DNA of 64,000 nt from DASUAS01 sp963809795 (lineage in GTDB: Bacteria > Actinomycetota > Acidimicrobiia > IMCC26256 > DASPTH01), in NCBI GenBank assembly GCA_963809795.1, contig CAWELN010000026.1, positions 53,140 to 117,139 of the forward strand, given 5' to 3'. Below the pieces are notes generated by a model. The model was not told where the DNA came from and searched no databases. It saw only the letters and a list, made by a program, of their open reading frames with translations. The position numbers were made by a program, and so were the translations under genes. Positions 18,625 through 26,988 of this stretch are shown here, one piece after another. Each line of letters opens with the position of its first letter. Within the stretch, counting starts at the first letter, position 1.

Positions 18625-19389
18625 CTACCGATTTCGCTCGTGGACGATGCGCAGACCCTGGAGGGTGAGCCACGGCTCGAAGTGCTGGATGGTGCGGGAG
18701 TGCGGCATGATCAGCTCCGCCAGGCCCCCGGTCGAGACGACCGTCGACGGCCCCAGCTCCGCTTCGAAGCGGTCGACGATGGCGTCGACCTGACCGCTGA
18801 AGCCGTACACCGCGCCGGACTGGATGGCTTCGATGGTCGACTTGCCGATCACGTTCTTGGGCGCGACGAGCTCCACCCGCCGCAGCGCGGCCGCGCGTGC
18901 GAACAGCGCATCGAGCGAGATCTCGATGCCGGGAAAGATCGCGCCACCGAGGTACTCGCCCTTCGCGCTCACCGCGTCGACGGTGTTGGCGGTGCCGAAG
19001 TCGACGACGATCGTCGGACCGCCGTAGAGGTCGTACGCGCCGACCGCATTCGCGATGCGGTCGGCGCCGACGTTGCGAGGCTCGTCGTAGAGGATCGACA
19101 TCCCGGTGCGCACGCCGGGCTCGAGCACCAGCGCCTCGTACCCGAAGTACCGCTCGGTCATCTCGCGCAGACCGGCGGTGACACGCGGCACGCCCGACGC
19201 GATCACCACGCCCGACACGTGCGCGTCGAACGAGAAGCCGTGGAAGCCGAGGAACTGCTGGAACATCAGCGCCAGCTCGTCGGACGTCCGCTCGGCCACG
19301 GTGGCGATGCGCCAGTGGTCGACGAGCTCGCGGTCGGAGAACAAACCGATGACGGTCTGGGTGTTGCCGCAGTCGATGGCCAACAGCAT
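18625..19389 (-). CDS. coaX: Type III pantothenate kinase
   Basis: First committed step from pantothenate to CoA. The 254-residue ASKHA-fold protein starts MLLAIDCGNTQTVIGLF (phosphate 1 loop) and has GADRIANAVGAYDLYGG with its catalytic Asp, the phosphate 2 motif VVDFGTANTVDAVS, and PGIEISLDALFARAAALR, characteristic of CoaX. It ends the long minus-strand cofactor block, two bases after nadC, so the panCD and CoA steps share a transcript. Confidence 0.94.
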   Translation of the reverse strand: MLLAIDCGNTQTVIGLFSDRELVDHWRIATVAERTSDELALMFQQFLGFHGFSFDAHVSGVVIASGVPRVTAGLREMTERYFGYEALVLEPGVRTGMSILYDEPRNVGADRIANAVGAYDLYGGPTIVVDFGTANTVDAVSAKGEYLGGAIFPGIEISLDALFARAAALRRVELVAPKNVIGKSTIEAIQSGAVYGFSGQVDAIVDRFEAELGPSTVVSTGGLAELIMPHSRTIQHFEPWLTLQGLRIVHERNR

Positions 19390-19391
19390 GG

Positions 19392-20267
19392 CTACGCCTC
19401 CTCGTGGGCGGGCGCGTCGGGCCGCAGATCGAACGCGAGGTCGAGCGCCGGCGCGGACTGCGTGACGACGCTGGTGGAGAGGAGATCGGCGCCCGCGTCG
19501 GCATAGGTGCGCACGTTGTCGAGGGTCACGCCGCCGGAGACCTCCACCAGGAAGCCCGCGGGCGCGGTGGTGCGGGCCATCGACACGCAGGCGCGCACCA
19601 TCTCGGGGGTCATGTTGTCGAGGAGGACCATCGTCGCCCCGGCCGCGATCGCCTCCTGCACCTGCGCCGGCCGGTCGCACTCGACCTCGACCGTGCGCCC
19701 CGGCCACAACGCCCGGGCCCGGGCGACGGCGGCGGTGATCCCCAGGCCGGCGAGGTGGTTGTCCTTCACGAGCACGAACTCCGACAGCGAGCCGCGGTGG
19801 TTCACGCCGCCCCCGGCGCGCACCGCCGACTTCTCGACCGCGCGGAGCCCAGGGAGCGTCTTGCGGGTGTCCCAGATGCGCGCCGTCGGTCCCGCGGCCT
19901 CGACGAACCGGCGGGTGAGCGACGCCACCCCCGACAGATGGCACAAGAAGTTGAGCGCGGTGCGCTCTCCGGTGAGGAGCGAGCGCAAGGGCCCCGACAC
20001 CTCGCCGAGCTTGGCGCCGCGGCCGACCGCCTCGCCGTCGTCGACCAACCAACGCACCGAGACCCGAGGGTCGAGCTGCGCGAACACCTCGGTCGCGCAC
20101 GCGGTGCCGGCGATCACGCCTTCCGACCGGGCCACGACGTCGACGGTCGCGGTGACCTCGGCGGGGACCAGCGCGGCGGTGAGGTCACCGAGCGGCCCGA
20201 CGTCCTCGGCCAGCGCGGCGGACACCAGCGCCCGCACCACGTGCACCGGCGCGTCGTAGTCGCTCAT
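19392..20267 (-). CDS. nadC: Quinolinate phosphoribosyltransferase (decarboxylating)
   Basis: Converts quinolinate and PRPP to nicotinate mononucleotide in de novo NAD synthesis. The 291-residue protein has EDVGPLGDLTAALV at the N-terminus, DTRKTLPGLRAVEKSAV, GGGVNHRGSLSEFVLVKDNH (substrate and PRPP contacts), VEVECD, LLDNMTPE and VEVSGGV, all in family order. It lies 25 bases after nadB. Confidence 0.95.
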   Translation of the reverse strand: MSDYDAPVHVVRALVSAALAEDVGPLGDLTAALVPAEVTATVDVVARSEGVIAGTACATEVFAQLDPRVSVRWLVDDGEAVGRGAKLGEVSGPLRSLLTGERTALNFLCHLSGVASLTRRFVEAAGPTARIWDTRKTLPGLRAVEKSAVRAGGGVNHRGSLSEFVLVKDNHLAGLGITAAVARARALWPGRTVEVECDRPAQVQEAIAAGATMVLLDNMTPEMVRACVSMARTTAPAGFLVEVSGGVTLDNVRTYADAGADLLSTSVVTQSAPALDLAFDLRPDAPAHEEA

Positions 20268-20292
20268 CCGTCCCGGTCCTCGCCCCGGTCAC

Positions 20293-21870
20293 TCATCGCG
20301 ACGGCTCGTGCTCGGTGGCGAGCGGCACGAACTCGGGCGATGGTGCACCGGTGAAGACCAGACGTCCGAGGAACGCGGCCGACGGCTCCGGGTGGTCCTG
20401 CCGGGTGTGCGTCCCGCGAGATTCGCGACGCGCGGTCGCGGCGCGGACGAGGACGGTGCTCACCGCGTGGAGGTTCGCGCTCTCGACGTCGGTCGGGACG
20501 AGCTCACCGAGTGCGTCAGCCGCGCGCTCGAGGCTGTTCGCGCTCCGGAGCACGCCCGCGTCACGGGTCATCACCCGTTGCAGCTCGTGGCGGATCGCCG
20601 GACCCGGTGTTGTCGTGATGCCGCGCGGCACTGCGACCGGCTCGGGCAGCGGGTGGCGCAGCACGCCGGTCGCACGGCAGCGGTCCTGGCCGTCGACGAT
20701 GGCCTCCACCGCGCGCGCGGCGAACACGAGCCCCTCGAGCAGGGAGTTCGACGCCAGGCGGTTCGCACCGTGGACGCCGGAGCACGCCGCCTCGCCGCAC
20801 GCCCACAGGCCCGGGAGGGTCGTGGCGCCGTCCAGGTCGGTGCACACGCCGCCCGAGAGGTAGTGGGCGGCGGGCGCCACCGGGAGCCAGTCGCGCATGG
20901 GATCGAGCCCCACCGCGCGGCAGGCCTCCCAGATCGTCGGGAAGCGGGCCGGGAACTCGTCGATGGCGGTGGCGTCGAGCCACACGTGGTCGAGGTCGCG
21001 CTGGATGAGCCGCCGGCTGATGGCCTTGGCGACCACGTCGCGTGGGGCGAGGTCGGCCAGCGGGTGCTCGTCGCGCATGAACGGGACGCCGCGCTCGTCG
21101 CGCAGGATCGCACCCTCACCGCGCAGCGCCTCGGAGAGGAGCGGCCGCGGCATCGACGGGTGGTGCAGCGCGGTCGGGTGGAACTGCATGAACTCGAGGT
21201 CGGCGACGGCGACGCCGGCACGCATGGCCATGGCGATCCCGTCGCCGGTCGACAGCGCCGGGTTGGTGGTGACGGCGAAGCACTGCCCCGCGCCACCCGT
21301 CGCGATGACGACGTGGCGGGCCCGCCGCTCCTCGGCGCCGGCGGGTCCGGTCCCGCGCACACCGGCGACGCGGCCGTCCTCGACCAGCAGGTCGGACGCC
21401 AACCAGCCTTCGCGGATGTCGGCGCCGGACGCCTGGACCGCGACCACGAGCGCGCGCTCGATCTCGGCGCCGGTGGCGTCACCGCCGGCGTGCACGACAC
21501 GCGCGACGGAGTGACCGCCTTCCCGCGCCCGGGCCAGCTCGTCGCGACCCGCGACCCGGTCGAAGTGGGCGCCGAGGGCGATCAGCTCGCGGACGCGTTC
21601 GGGGCCCTCGCTGGCCAGGATGCGCACCGCATCGGTGTCGCAGAGGCCGCCACCGGCCGCGAGGGTGTCCGAGCCGTGCAGCTCGGGCGAGTCGTCCGTA
21701 CGGTCGAGCGCGGCGGCCACCCCGCCCTGCGCGTAGCGGGTCGCGGACCAGCCGAGCTCACCCTTGGTGAGCACGGTGACCGACAGTCCCGCGCGCCGGG
21801 CGCGCACCGCGGCGGAGAGTCCGGCGACACCGCTGCCGAGGACCAGGACGTCGGTGGTGGGCACAGGCAT
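20293..21870 (-). CDS. nadB: L-aspartate oxidase
   Basis: FAD enzyme oxidising aspartate to iminoaspartate, the first NAD-synthesis step. The 525-residue protein from the ATG at 21870 (MPVPTTDVLVLG) has the dinucleotide fold GSGVAGLSAAVRA, TRYAQGGVAAALD, the active-site region LEFMQFHPTAL and the C-terminal FAD-binding HGANRLASNSLLEGLVF. The frame is open upstream in the shadow of panD, but family length supports this start. No nadA is visible here, so quinolinate synthase must be elsewhere. Confidence 0.94.
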   Translation of the reverse strand: MPVPTTDVLVLGSGVAGLSAAVRARRAGLSVTVLTKGELGWSATRYAQGGVAAALDRTDDSPELHGSDTLAAGGGLCDTDAVRILASEGPERVRELIALGAHFDRVAGRDELARAREGGHSVARVVHAGGDATGAEIERALVVAVQASGADIREGWLASDLLVEDGRVAGVRGTGPAGAEERRARHVVIATGGAGQCFAVTTNPALSTGDGIAMAMRAGVAVADLEFMQFHPTALHHPSMPRPLLSEALRGEGAILRDERGVPFMRDEHPLADLAPRDVVAKAISRRLIQRDLDHVWLDATAIDEFPARFPTIWEACRAVGLDPMRDWLPVAPAAHYLSGGVCTDLDGATTLPGLWACGEAACSGVHGANRLASNSLLEGLVFAARAVEAIVDGQDRCRATGVLRHPLPEPVAVPRGITTTPGPAIRHELQRVMTRDAGVLRSANSLERAADALGELVPTDVESANLHAVSTVLVRAATARRESRGTHTRQDHPEPSAAFLGRLVFTGAPSPEFVPLATEHEPSR

Positions 21871-21901
21871 GAGGGAAGGGACCCGGGGACGGTCGGCCGC
21901 G

Positions 21902-22273
21902 TTACGGCGCGACCTCGCGGATCGAGTGCATGGTCGGTTGGTTGTGCTCGTCGACGTGCACGACGACCGGTTCGTAGCCCGCGAGCTCTTCCGCGTCGTA
22001 CTGCGCGTACGTGATGACGATGATCTTGTCCCCCGGGTGCACGAGGCGGGCGGCAGCCCCGTTGAGGATGACGTCGCCCGGCCCACCTTCGATCGCGTAC
22101 GTCTCGAAGCGGGCGCCGTTGTCGATGTCGAGCACGTGCACCTGCTCGTGCTCACGGATGTCGGCCAGCTCCATCAGGCGCGGGTCGAGGGTGATCGAGC
22201 CGACGTAGTTGAGATCGGCACCGGTGATGGTCGCCCGGTGGATCTTCGACTTCATCATGATCCGTTGCATCAC
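21902..22273 (-). CDS. panD: Aspartate 1-decarboxylase (pyruvoyl-dependent)
   Basis: Makes beta-alanine for pantothenate. The 123-residue proenzyme has MKSKIHRATITGADLNYVGS; cleavage between Gly and Ser in YVGSIT generates the pyruvoyl group. It also has NGARFETYAI and NGAAARLVHPGDKIIVITYA. The start overlaps the panC stop (ATGA). Confidence 0.96.
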   Translation of the reverse strand: MMQRIMMKSKIHRATITGADLNYVGSITLDPRLMELADIREHEQVHVLDIDNGARFETYAIEGGPGDVILNGAAARLVHPGDKIIVITYAQYDAEELAGYEPVVVHVDEHNQPTMHSIREVAP

Positions 22274-23181
22274 TGAGCCTCCGTAGTACCGGACGATGCG
22301 GTGAGCACGCCGAGATCGGGGCAGGGGGTCTCCCCGCGGAACGTGATCGTGACGTTGTCGATCAGACGAGCCTTGCCGACGTACGCGGCCAGTGCAACCA
22401 GCGTGTCACCGGTGATCTCGTCGATCGGATCGAGCGTGGCGGCGTCGACCACTTCGGCGTAGTCGAGGCGCACCAGCGGCACGTGGGCGACGGTGTCGGC
22501 GAGCAGCTGCCGGATCGTCGCCGCGTCGCGGAGGCCGCCGACCACCGCCTCCGACGCCATGTACAGGGCCCCGGAGAGGATCGTCGCCGCGGCGCGCTCG
22601 TCGTGAGAGAGGTAGGAGTTGCGGCTCGACAGCGCCAGGCCGTCGGGCTCGCGCACCAGTGGGCAGCCGACGACCGTCACCGGCAGGTCGAGGTCGGCGG
22701 TCATCCGCCGGATCACCGCGAGCTGCTGCGCGTCCTTGCGGCCGAAGTAGGCGCGGGAGGCGCCGATGATGGAGAACAGCTTGGTCACCACCGTCGTGAC
22801 CCCGTCGAAGTGCCCCGGGCGACTGGCGCCGCAGAGCACTTCGGTGAGACCGGCGACATGCACCGTCGTGCGGGCGCCGCCCGGATACATCTCGTCGACC
22901 CCGGGAGTGAAGAGGAGGTCGACGCCATCCGCCGCCGCGACCGCGGCGTCGCCGTCGGGGTCGCGCGGGTAGCCGGCGAGGTCTTCGGTCGGCCCGAACT
23001 GCGTCGGGTTGACGAACAGGCTCACCACCACGAAGTCGTTGTCGGCCCGTGCCGCGCGCATCAACGACCGGTGCCCTTCGTGGAAGAACCCCATGGTCGG
23101 GACGAAGCCGACGGTGCGACCGGCGGCGCGCGCGGCGTCGCACGCGGCGCGGACCTCGTCGATGGTGGTGACGGTGATCAT
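22270..23181 (-). CDS. panC: Pantothenate synthetase
   Basis: ATP-dependent condensation of pantoate with beta-alanine. The 303-residue protein has GFVPTMGFFHEGHRSLM (HxGH nucleotide motif), VSLFVNPTQFGPTEDL, GHFDGVTTVVTKLF, YFGRKDAQQLAVIRRM and the KMSKS-like LALSSRNSYLS. It is coupled by four-base overlaps to both the DUF2520 gene before it and panD after it. Confidence 0.96.
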   Translation of the reverse strand: MITVTTIDEVRAACDAARAAGRTVGFVPTMGFFHEGHRSLMRAARADNDFVVVSLFVNPTQFGPTEDLAGYPRDPDGDAAVAAADGVDLLFTPGVDEMYPGGARTTVHVAGLTEVLCGASRPGHFDGVTTVVTKLFSIIGASRAYFGRKDAQQLAVIRRMTADLDLPVTVVGCPLVREPDGLALSSRNSYLSHDERAAATILSGALYMASEAVVGGLRDAATIRQLLADTVAHVPLVRLDYAEVVDAATLDPIDEITGDTLVALAAYVGKARLIDNVTITFRGETPCPDLGVLTASSGTTEAQ

Positions 23182-24026
23182 CGTTCGTCACCGTCGAGGA
23201 GCTCGCGCAGCGCGGGATCGTCGCGCCCGCTGAGCGCGAGCGCTTCGCGCGCCAGCACCCGGTAGGTCGACGCGTCGTCGGGGGAAAGCGCCTCGAGGTG
23301 GCGGGCCACGGTGTCGCCGTCACCGCGCGCCACGGGTCCGGTGAGCGCGTCGGCCGGCCCCAGGGCGTCGACGTTGTCGACCGACGCACGGATCAGCGGC
23401 AGGAGCGCCTCGGGGGGCACCCCGGCGGCGTCGGCGACGCGCGCCGCCTGCCCCAGCAGCGCGACCAGGTGGTTGGAGGCGATGGTGGCCGCGGCGTGGT
23501 ACCGGGCCCGGTCACCGGGCGCGACCCGGAACGGGCGGAGGCCGAGCGACAGCGCCAGGCGTTCGACCGACGGTGGGCCCTCCACCGCGCACCACGAGCC
23601 CGGGAGCCGTTGGAGGCCGACCTCGGGCGACGGCAAGGACTGGAGGGGGTGGAGCGCACCCACCTCCACGTCGGGGCGGGCCGCGTGCAACTTGTCGAGC
23701 TCCTCCCGCGGGCAGGCGCCCGAGAGGTGCACCACGAGCGCACCGGCCCGCAGGGAGGGGGCGAGCGCGGCGGCGGTGTCGGCGATGACGGCGTCGGGCG
23801 TGGCGACGATCACCAGGTCGGCGTCGCGGCCGGCGTCGGCCACCTCCGCGATCCTCGACGCACCGAGCCGGTCGGCCGCGGCCCGGGTCGACGGTGCGGC
23901 GGAGCTGCGTCCGGCCACCGCGACCGCGGTCCAACCGCGCGCCACCAGCGCGGCGGCGACGGTCGTCCCGGCACGACCGGGACCCACGAGGGCGAGCGCC
24001 CGTTGCGATCGACTCTGCACGTGCAC
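23178..24026 (-). CDS. Rossmann-like/DUF2520 oxidoreductase, possible ketopantoate reductase
   Basis: A 282-residue NAD(P)-binding protein: an N-terminal Rossmann domain with LALVGPGRAGTTVAAAL (about 11-27) and DLVIVATPDAVI, then an all-helical DUF2520 domain with HPLQSLPSPE and ATIASNHLVALLGQA. The fold resembles 6-phosphogluconate- and ketopantoate-type reductases. It overlaps the panC start (ATGA), and no panE is in the window. Members of this family beside panBC have been proposed as alternative ketopantoate reductases (PanG-type); that role here is inference. Confidence 0.8.
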   Translation of the reverse strand: MHVQSRSQRALALVGPGRAGTTVAAALVARGWTAVAVAGRSSAAPSTRAAADRLGASRIAEVADAGRDADLVIVATPDAVIADTAAALAPSLRAGALVVHLSGACPREELDKLHAARPDVEVGALHPLQSLPSPEVGLQRLPGSWCAVEGPPSVERLALSLGLRPFRVAPGDRARYHAAATIASNHLVALLGQAARVADAAGVPPEALLPLIRASVDNVDALGPADALTGPVARGDGDTVARHLEALSPDDASTYRVLAREALALSGRDDPALRELLDGDER

Positions 24027-24074
24027 CTCTGCGTTTCCTTGCCCCTTCGTTCCGGCCCCGGTGCGGGTGCCGGT

Positions 24075-24566
24075 CTACTCGGGCGGCGCCAATCGTAGAC
24101 CGGTCGGTCGGACCGATGCGGCGTCGGCGGGGATCCTCGTGCGCCAGCCCGGGTCGAGGTCGGCGAGGGGCACCACCACGAACGCCCGCTCGGTCATCCG
24201 GGGGTGGGGCACGACGAGGTCGGGCTCGTCGACCCGTTCATCGCCCACGAGCAGCACGTCGACGTCGATCGTCCGGGGGCCCCAGCGGACGGTGCGGATC
24301 CGCTCGCCGTGTGCCTCGATCGCACGCGCGAGCTCGAGCAACGCGCGCGGGGTGCGGTCGGTGTCGACCGCCACGACCGCGTTCAGATAGTCGGGCTGTG
24401 CCGGACCACCGACGGGCGCGGTCTCGTACACCGGCGACACCGCCGCGACATCGACACCGTCGGCTGCGGCGAGATCGTCGACCGCCTGCTGCAGGTGCTC
24501 CATCCGGTCACCGAGGTTCGATCCGATCCCCAGATAGGCGCGGCGCGTCGCGCCACCAGCGGTCAC
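24075..24566 (-). CDS. folK: 7,8-dihydro-6-hydroxymethylpterin pyrophosphokinase
   Basis: Transfers pyrophosphate from ATP to hydroxymethyl-dihydropterin in folate synthesis. The 163-residue product from the GTG at 24566 has YLGIGSNLGDRMEHL, SPVYETAPVG, and RWGPRTIDVDVLLVGD with the metal-binding DxD, then PHPRMTERAFVVVPLADL. The start overlaps the folB stop (GTGA). Confidence 0.95.
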   Translation of the reverse strand: MTAGGATRRAYLGIGSNLGDRMEHLQQAVDDLAAADGVDVAAVSPVYETAPVGGPAQPDYLNAVVAVDTDRTPRALLELARAIEAHGERIRTVRWGPRTIDVDVLLVGDERVDEPDLVVPHPRMTERAFVVVPLADLDPGWRTRIPADAASVRPTGLRLAPPE

Positions 24567-24913
24567 TGCTCGATGCACACCGCGACGTGGTCGACCATGG
24601 CGCGCACCGGCGGGTGCAGCTTGCGGACGGTGACGCTGACCCCGGTGACGCGCTCGTCGACCCGGCACACCTCGGCGATTCGGGTGGCGAGGCGCTCGAG
24701 CAGGTAGTACCGCTCGGACTTCACCACCCGGCTGACCGCCTCGGCGACGGCCGAGTAGTCGACGGTGTCGTCGAGCGCGTCGCTCTCGCCCGCCGCGAGC
24801 AGATCGACGTCCAACTCGACGTCGACCTCGAACGGTTGGGGTCGCGTCTGCTCCTCGGGGAGCACGCCGTGCACCCCGAGCTCGCGGAGGCCCTTGATGA
24901 CGATGGTGCCCAT
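24563..24913 (-). CDS. folB: Dihydroneopterin aldolase
   Basis: Converts dihydroneopterin to hydroxymethyl-dihydropterin. The 116-residue protein has IKGLRELGVHGVLPEEQ with the substrate-facing Glu, VDYSAVAEAV, LLERLATRIAEVC and VRKLHPPV with the catalytic Lys. It begins one base after the phosphatase-like gene ends. Confidence 0.94.
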   Translation of the reverse strand: MGTIVIKGLRELGVHGVLPEEQTRPQPFEVDVELDVDLLAAGESDALDDTVDYSAVAEAVSRVVKSERYYLLERLATRIAEVCRVDERVTGVSVTVRKLHPPVRAMVDHVAVCIEQ

Positions 24914-24914
24914 G

Positions 24915-25457
24915 TCAGCTCCGCGCCTTGCGTCGCGACACCGGCGGTGACTCGAGGATCCCCTCGTCGACCGTGACCGCGACGATCTCGCGAGCCTGCG
25001 AACCGAGCTGGCGACCGGTGATCTTCTCGATCACCACGACCGCGTGCGGCCCCTCGGCGACGAGGCCGGCGTAGATGAGGTAACCGGCGAGCACGCCCAG
25101 GAGCCGGTCGCCGAACTCCTCGTGGTGGATCAGCACCCGTTCGTCCGGCTTCGCCAGCCACCCCGCGAGCGTGGCGTAGAGCTCGGGGAGGCGCTCGGGC
25201 CATTCGTCGTGACGGCCGATCGGCACGTGCGCGAACGGGATGGCGGCTTCCTCGTACGCGTGGAGGTTGTGCGGCGAGTCGAGCATCGAGAGGATGTGCG
25301 TGAAACCGTGGCCGATCAGCCAGATCAGCTCTTCCTGGCGCCGCACCTTGCGGTGGTTGCGGGCGAACCCGCCCGGCCGCTCGGACGCCGCCAGCCGCTC
25401 CTTGATGATCCAGCAGAACGCCCGCGGTTCGAGCCCCTGCGCCCACCGACCCTTCAC
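24915..25457 (-). CDS. Dual-specificity-phosphatase-like protein with Cys-to-His active site
   Basis: A 180-residue protein from the GTG at 25457, which overlaps the folP stop (GTGA). FCWIIKERLAASERPGG (14-30), HGFTHILSMLD (50-60) and IPFAHVPIGRHDEWPE (73-88) follow the layout of small bacterial dual-specificity phosphatases. Where those have HCx5R, this has His111-His112-EEFGD-Arg118: the nucleophilic Cys is His, while the Arg and spacing are kept. Catalysis by the usual route is therefore unlikely; a phosphate-binding or regulatory role is possible. It sits between folP and folB with tight coupling on both sides. The fold assignment is from motif pattern only. Confidence 0.6.
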   Translation of the reverse strand: MKGRWAQGLEPRAFCWIIKERLAASERPGGFARNHRKVRRQEELIWLIGHGFTHILSMLDSPHNLHAYEEAAIPFAHVPIGRHDEWPERLPELYATLAGWLAKPDERVLIHHEEFGDRLLGVLAGYLIYAGLVAEGPHAVVVIEKITGRQLGSQAREIVAVTVDEGILESPPVSRRKARS

Positions 25458-26293
25458 GCCACCGCCTCCGCGTCGATCGCGTGCATCACGTCGAGCAGCC
25501 GGAGCGCGTCGGCGACCGCGCCGACGTCGTGCACCCGCACGATGCGCGCGCCCTGGTCGACGCACCAGACCGCGGCGGCGAGCGTGCCGTCGTCGCGCGC
25601 CGCGAGGTCATCGCCGAGGAGCTTGGCGATGAACGTCTTGCGGGAAGGTCCGACGAGCACGGGGACGTCGAGGCGGTCGACCAGCTCGCGCAGGCGCGCC
25701 AGCAGCGTGAGGTTGTGCCCCCCGGTCTTGCCGAAGCCGATCCCCGGGTCGGCACACAACGACACGGCGTCGACGCCCGCCTCACGCGCGCGGGCGATCC
25801 GGGCCACCAGGAAGTCGCCGACCTCGACGACCACGTCGTCGTACGACGGGGCGTGCTGCATGGTGCGGGGATCACCCTGCATGTGCATCACCACCAACCC
25901 GGCGCCGGCGTCCACCACCACGCGGAACATGTCCGGGTCGGCGCCGGCGGCGACGTCGTTGACGATGATCGCCCCCGCTTCCAGCGCGGCGGCGGCCACG
26001 GTCGCCTTCCGGGTGTCGACGCTCACCGGGACGCCGGCACCGGCGGCGAGCCGGCGGACGACCGGGAGGACCCGCCGACGCTCCTCGGCCTCGTCGACCG
26101 GTTCGGCGCCCGGTCGGGTCGACTCCCCGCCCACGTCGAGCACGTCGGCCCCCGCCGCCACCAGGGCCAGCCCGTGGGTCACGGCCGCGTCGGGATCGAG
26201 GTACCGGCCGCCGTCGGAGAAGGAGTCGGGGGTGACGTTGACGATGCCCATCACCGCGGGGCGTGCCCCGCAGACGGACGACCAGGCGAACAT
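25454..26293 (-). CDS. folP: Dihydropteroate synthase
   Basis: Joins hydroxymethyl-dihydropterin pyrophosphate and p-aminobenzoate; target of sulfonamides. The 279-residue TIM barrel has MGIVNVTPDSFSDGG, DVGGESTRPGAEPV, VSVDTRKATVAAAAL, IVNDVAAG, the Asp-Pro of CADPGIGFGKT, LVGPSRKTF and a terminal IVRVHDVGA, all in order. Confidence 0.96.
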   Translation of the reverse strand: MFAWSSVCGARPAVMGIVNVTPDSFSDGGRYLDPDAAVTHGLALVAAGADVLDVGGESTRPGAEPVDEAEERRRVLPVVRRLAAGAGVPVSVDTRKATVAAAALEAGAIIVNDVAAGADPDMFRVVVDAGAGLVVMHMQGDPRTMQHAPSYDDVVVEVGDFLVARIARAREAGVDAVSLCADPGIGFGKTGGHNLTLLARLRELVDRLDVPVLVGPSRKTFIAKLLGDDLAARDDGTLAAAVWCVDQGARIVRVHDVGAVADALRLLDVMHAIDAEAVA

Positions 26294-26355
26294 TGGACCG
26301 CAGGATACCGGGATCCTTCCGCGGGCGCGAGCGTCCGGAATGGGGTGTTTGCCGG

Positions 26356-26988
26356 TTAGAGGCGGTTCCCCGGGTAGGTGATGAGGCTCATCGCCTCGGC
26401 CCGGGTCGCCGCGTTGCTCTTGAAGAGGCCCCGCACCGCGTTCGTGATCGTGAGCGACCCGGGCTTCTTGACGCCCCGCATCGACATGCAGAAGTGCTCG
26501 GCCTCGATGAGCACGAGGACGCCGCTCGGCGACAGGACCTCGACCAGCGCGTCGGCGATCTGGGTCGTCAGCCGCTCCTGCACCTGCGGGCGTTTCGCGA
26601 ACCCGTCGACCAGCCGCGCGATCTTCGACAGCCCGGTGATGCGACCGTCGGCGCCGGGGATGTACGCGACGTGCGCGCGCCCGGCGAATGGGACGAGATG
26701 GTGTTCACACATGGAATGCAGCGGGATGTCGCGGACCATCACCATCTCGTCGTGTTCGGCCTCGAAGGTGACGGTGAGGTGCTGCGACGGGTCCTCGCGC
26801 ATCCCGGCGAAGATCTCCTCGTACATCTTGGCGATGCGCAACGGCGTGCGCACCAGGCCGTCGCGGTCGGGGTCCTCGCCGATCGCCTCGAGGATCTCGC
26901 GCACCGCGCGCTCGATACGGTCGAGGTCGATGGGCTTCTCGGGCCCCGAGCCGTCGGAGGCCGGTGGGATCGTGCTGGCGTCGGTCAC
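26356..26988 (-). CDS. folE: GTP cyclohydrolase I
   Basis: Converts GTP to dihydroneopterin triphosphate. The 210-residue protein has the zinc and catalytic residues in LHSMCEHHLVPF and EAEHFCMSMRGVKKPGS, plus GLSKIARLVDGFAKRPQVQE. The GTG start at 26988 overlaps the ftsH stop (GTGA), and folP follows after 62 bases. Confidence 0.96.
   Translation of the reverse strand: MTDASTIPPASDGSGPEKPIDLDRIERAVREILEAIGEDPDRDGLVRTPLRIAKMYEEIFAGMREDPSQHLTVTFEAEHDEMVMVRDIPLHSMCEHHLVPFAGRAHVAYIPGADGRITGLSKIARLVDGFAKRPQVQERLTTQIADALVEVLSPSGVLVLIEAEHFCMSMRGVKKPGSLTITNAVRGLFKSNAATRAEAMSLITYPGNRL

Noticed and set aside
20293..22155. A 620-residue NadB with a long N-terminus
   Set aside because: The extra 95 residues are the shadow of panD in another frame; NadB starts at MPVPTTDVLVLG (21870).
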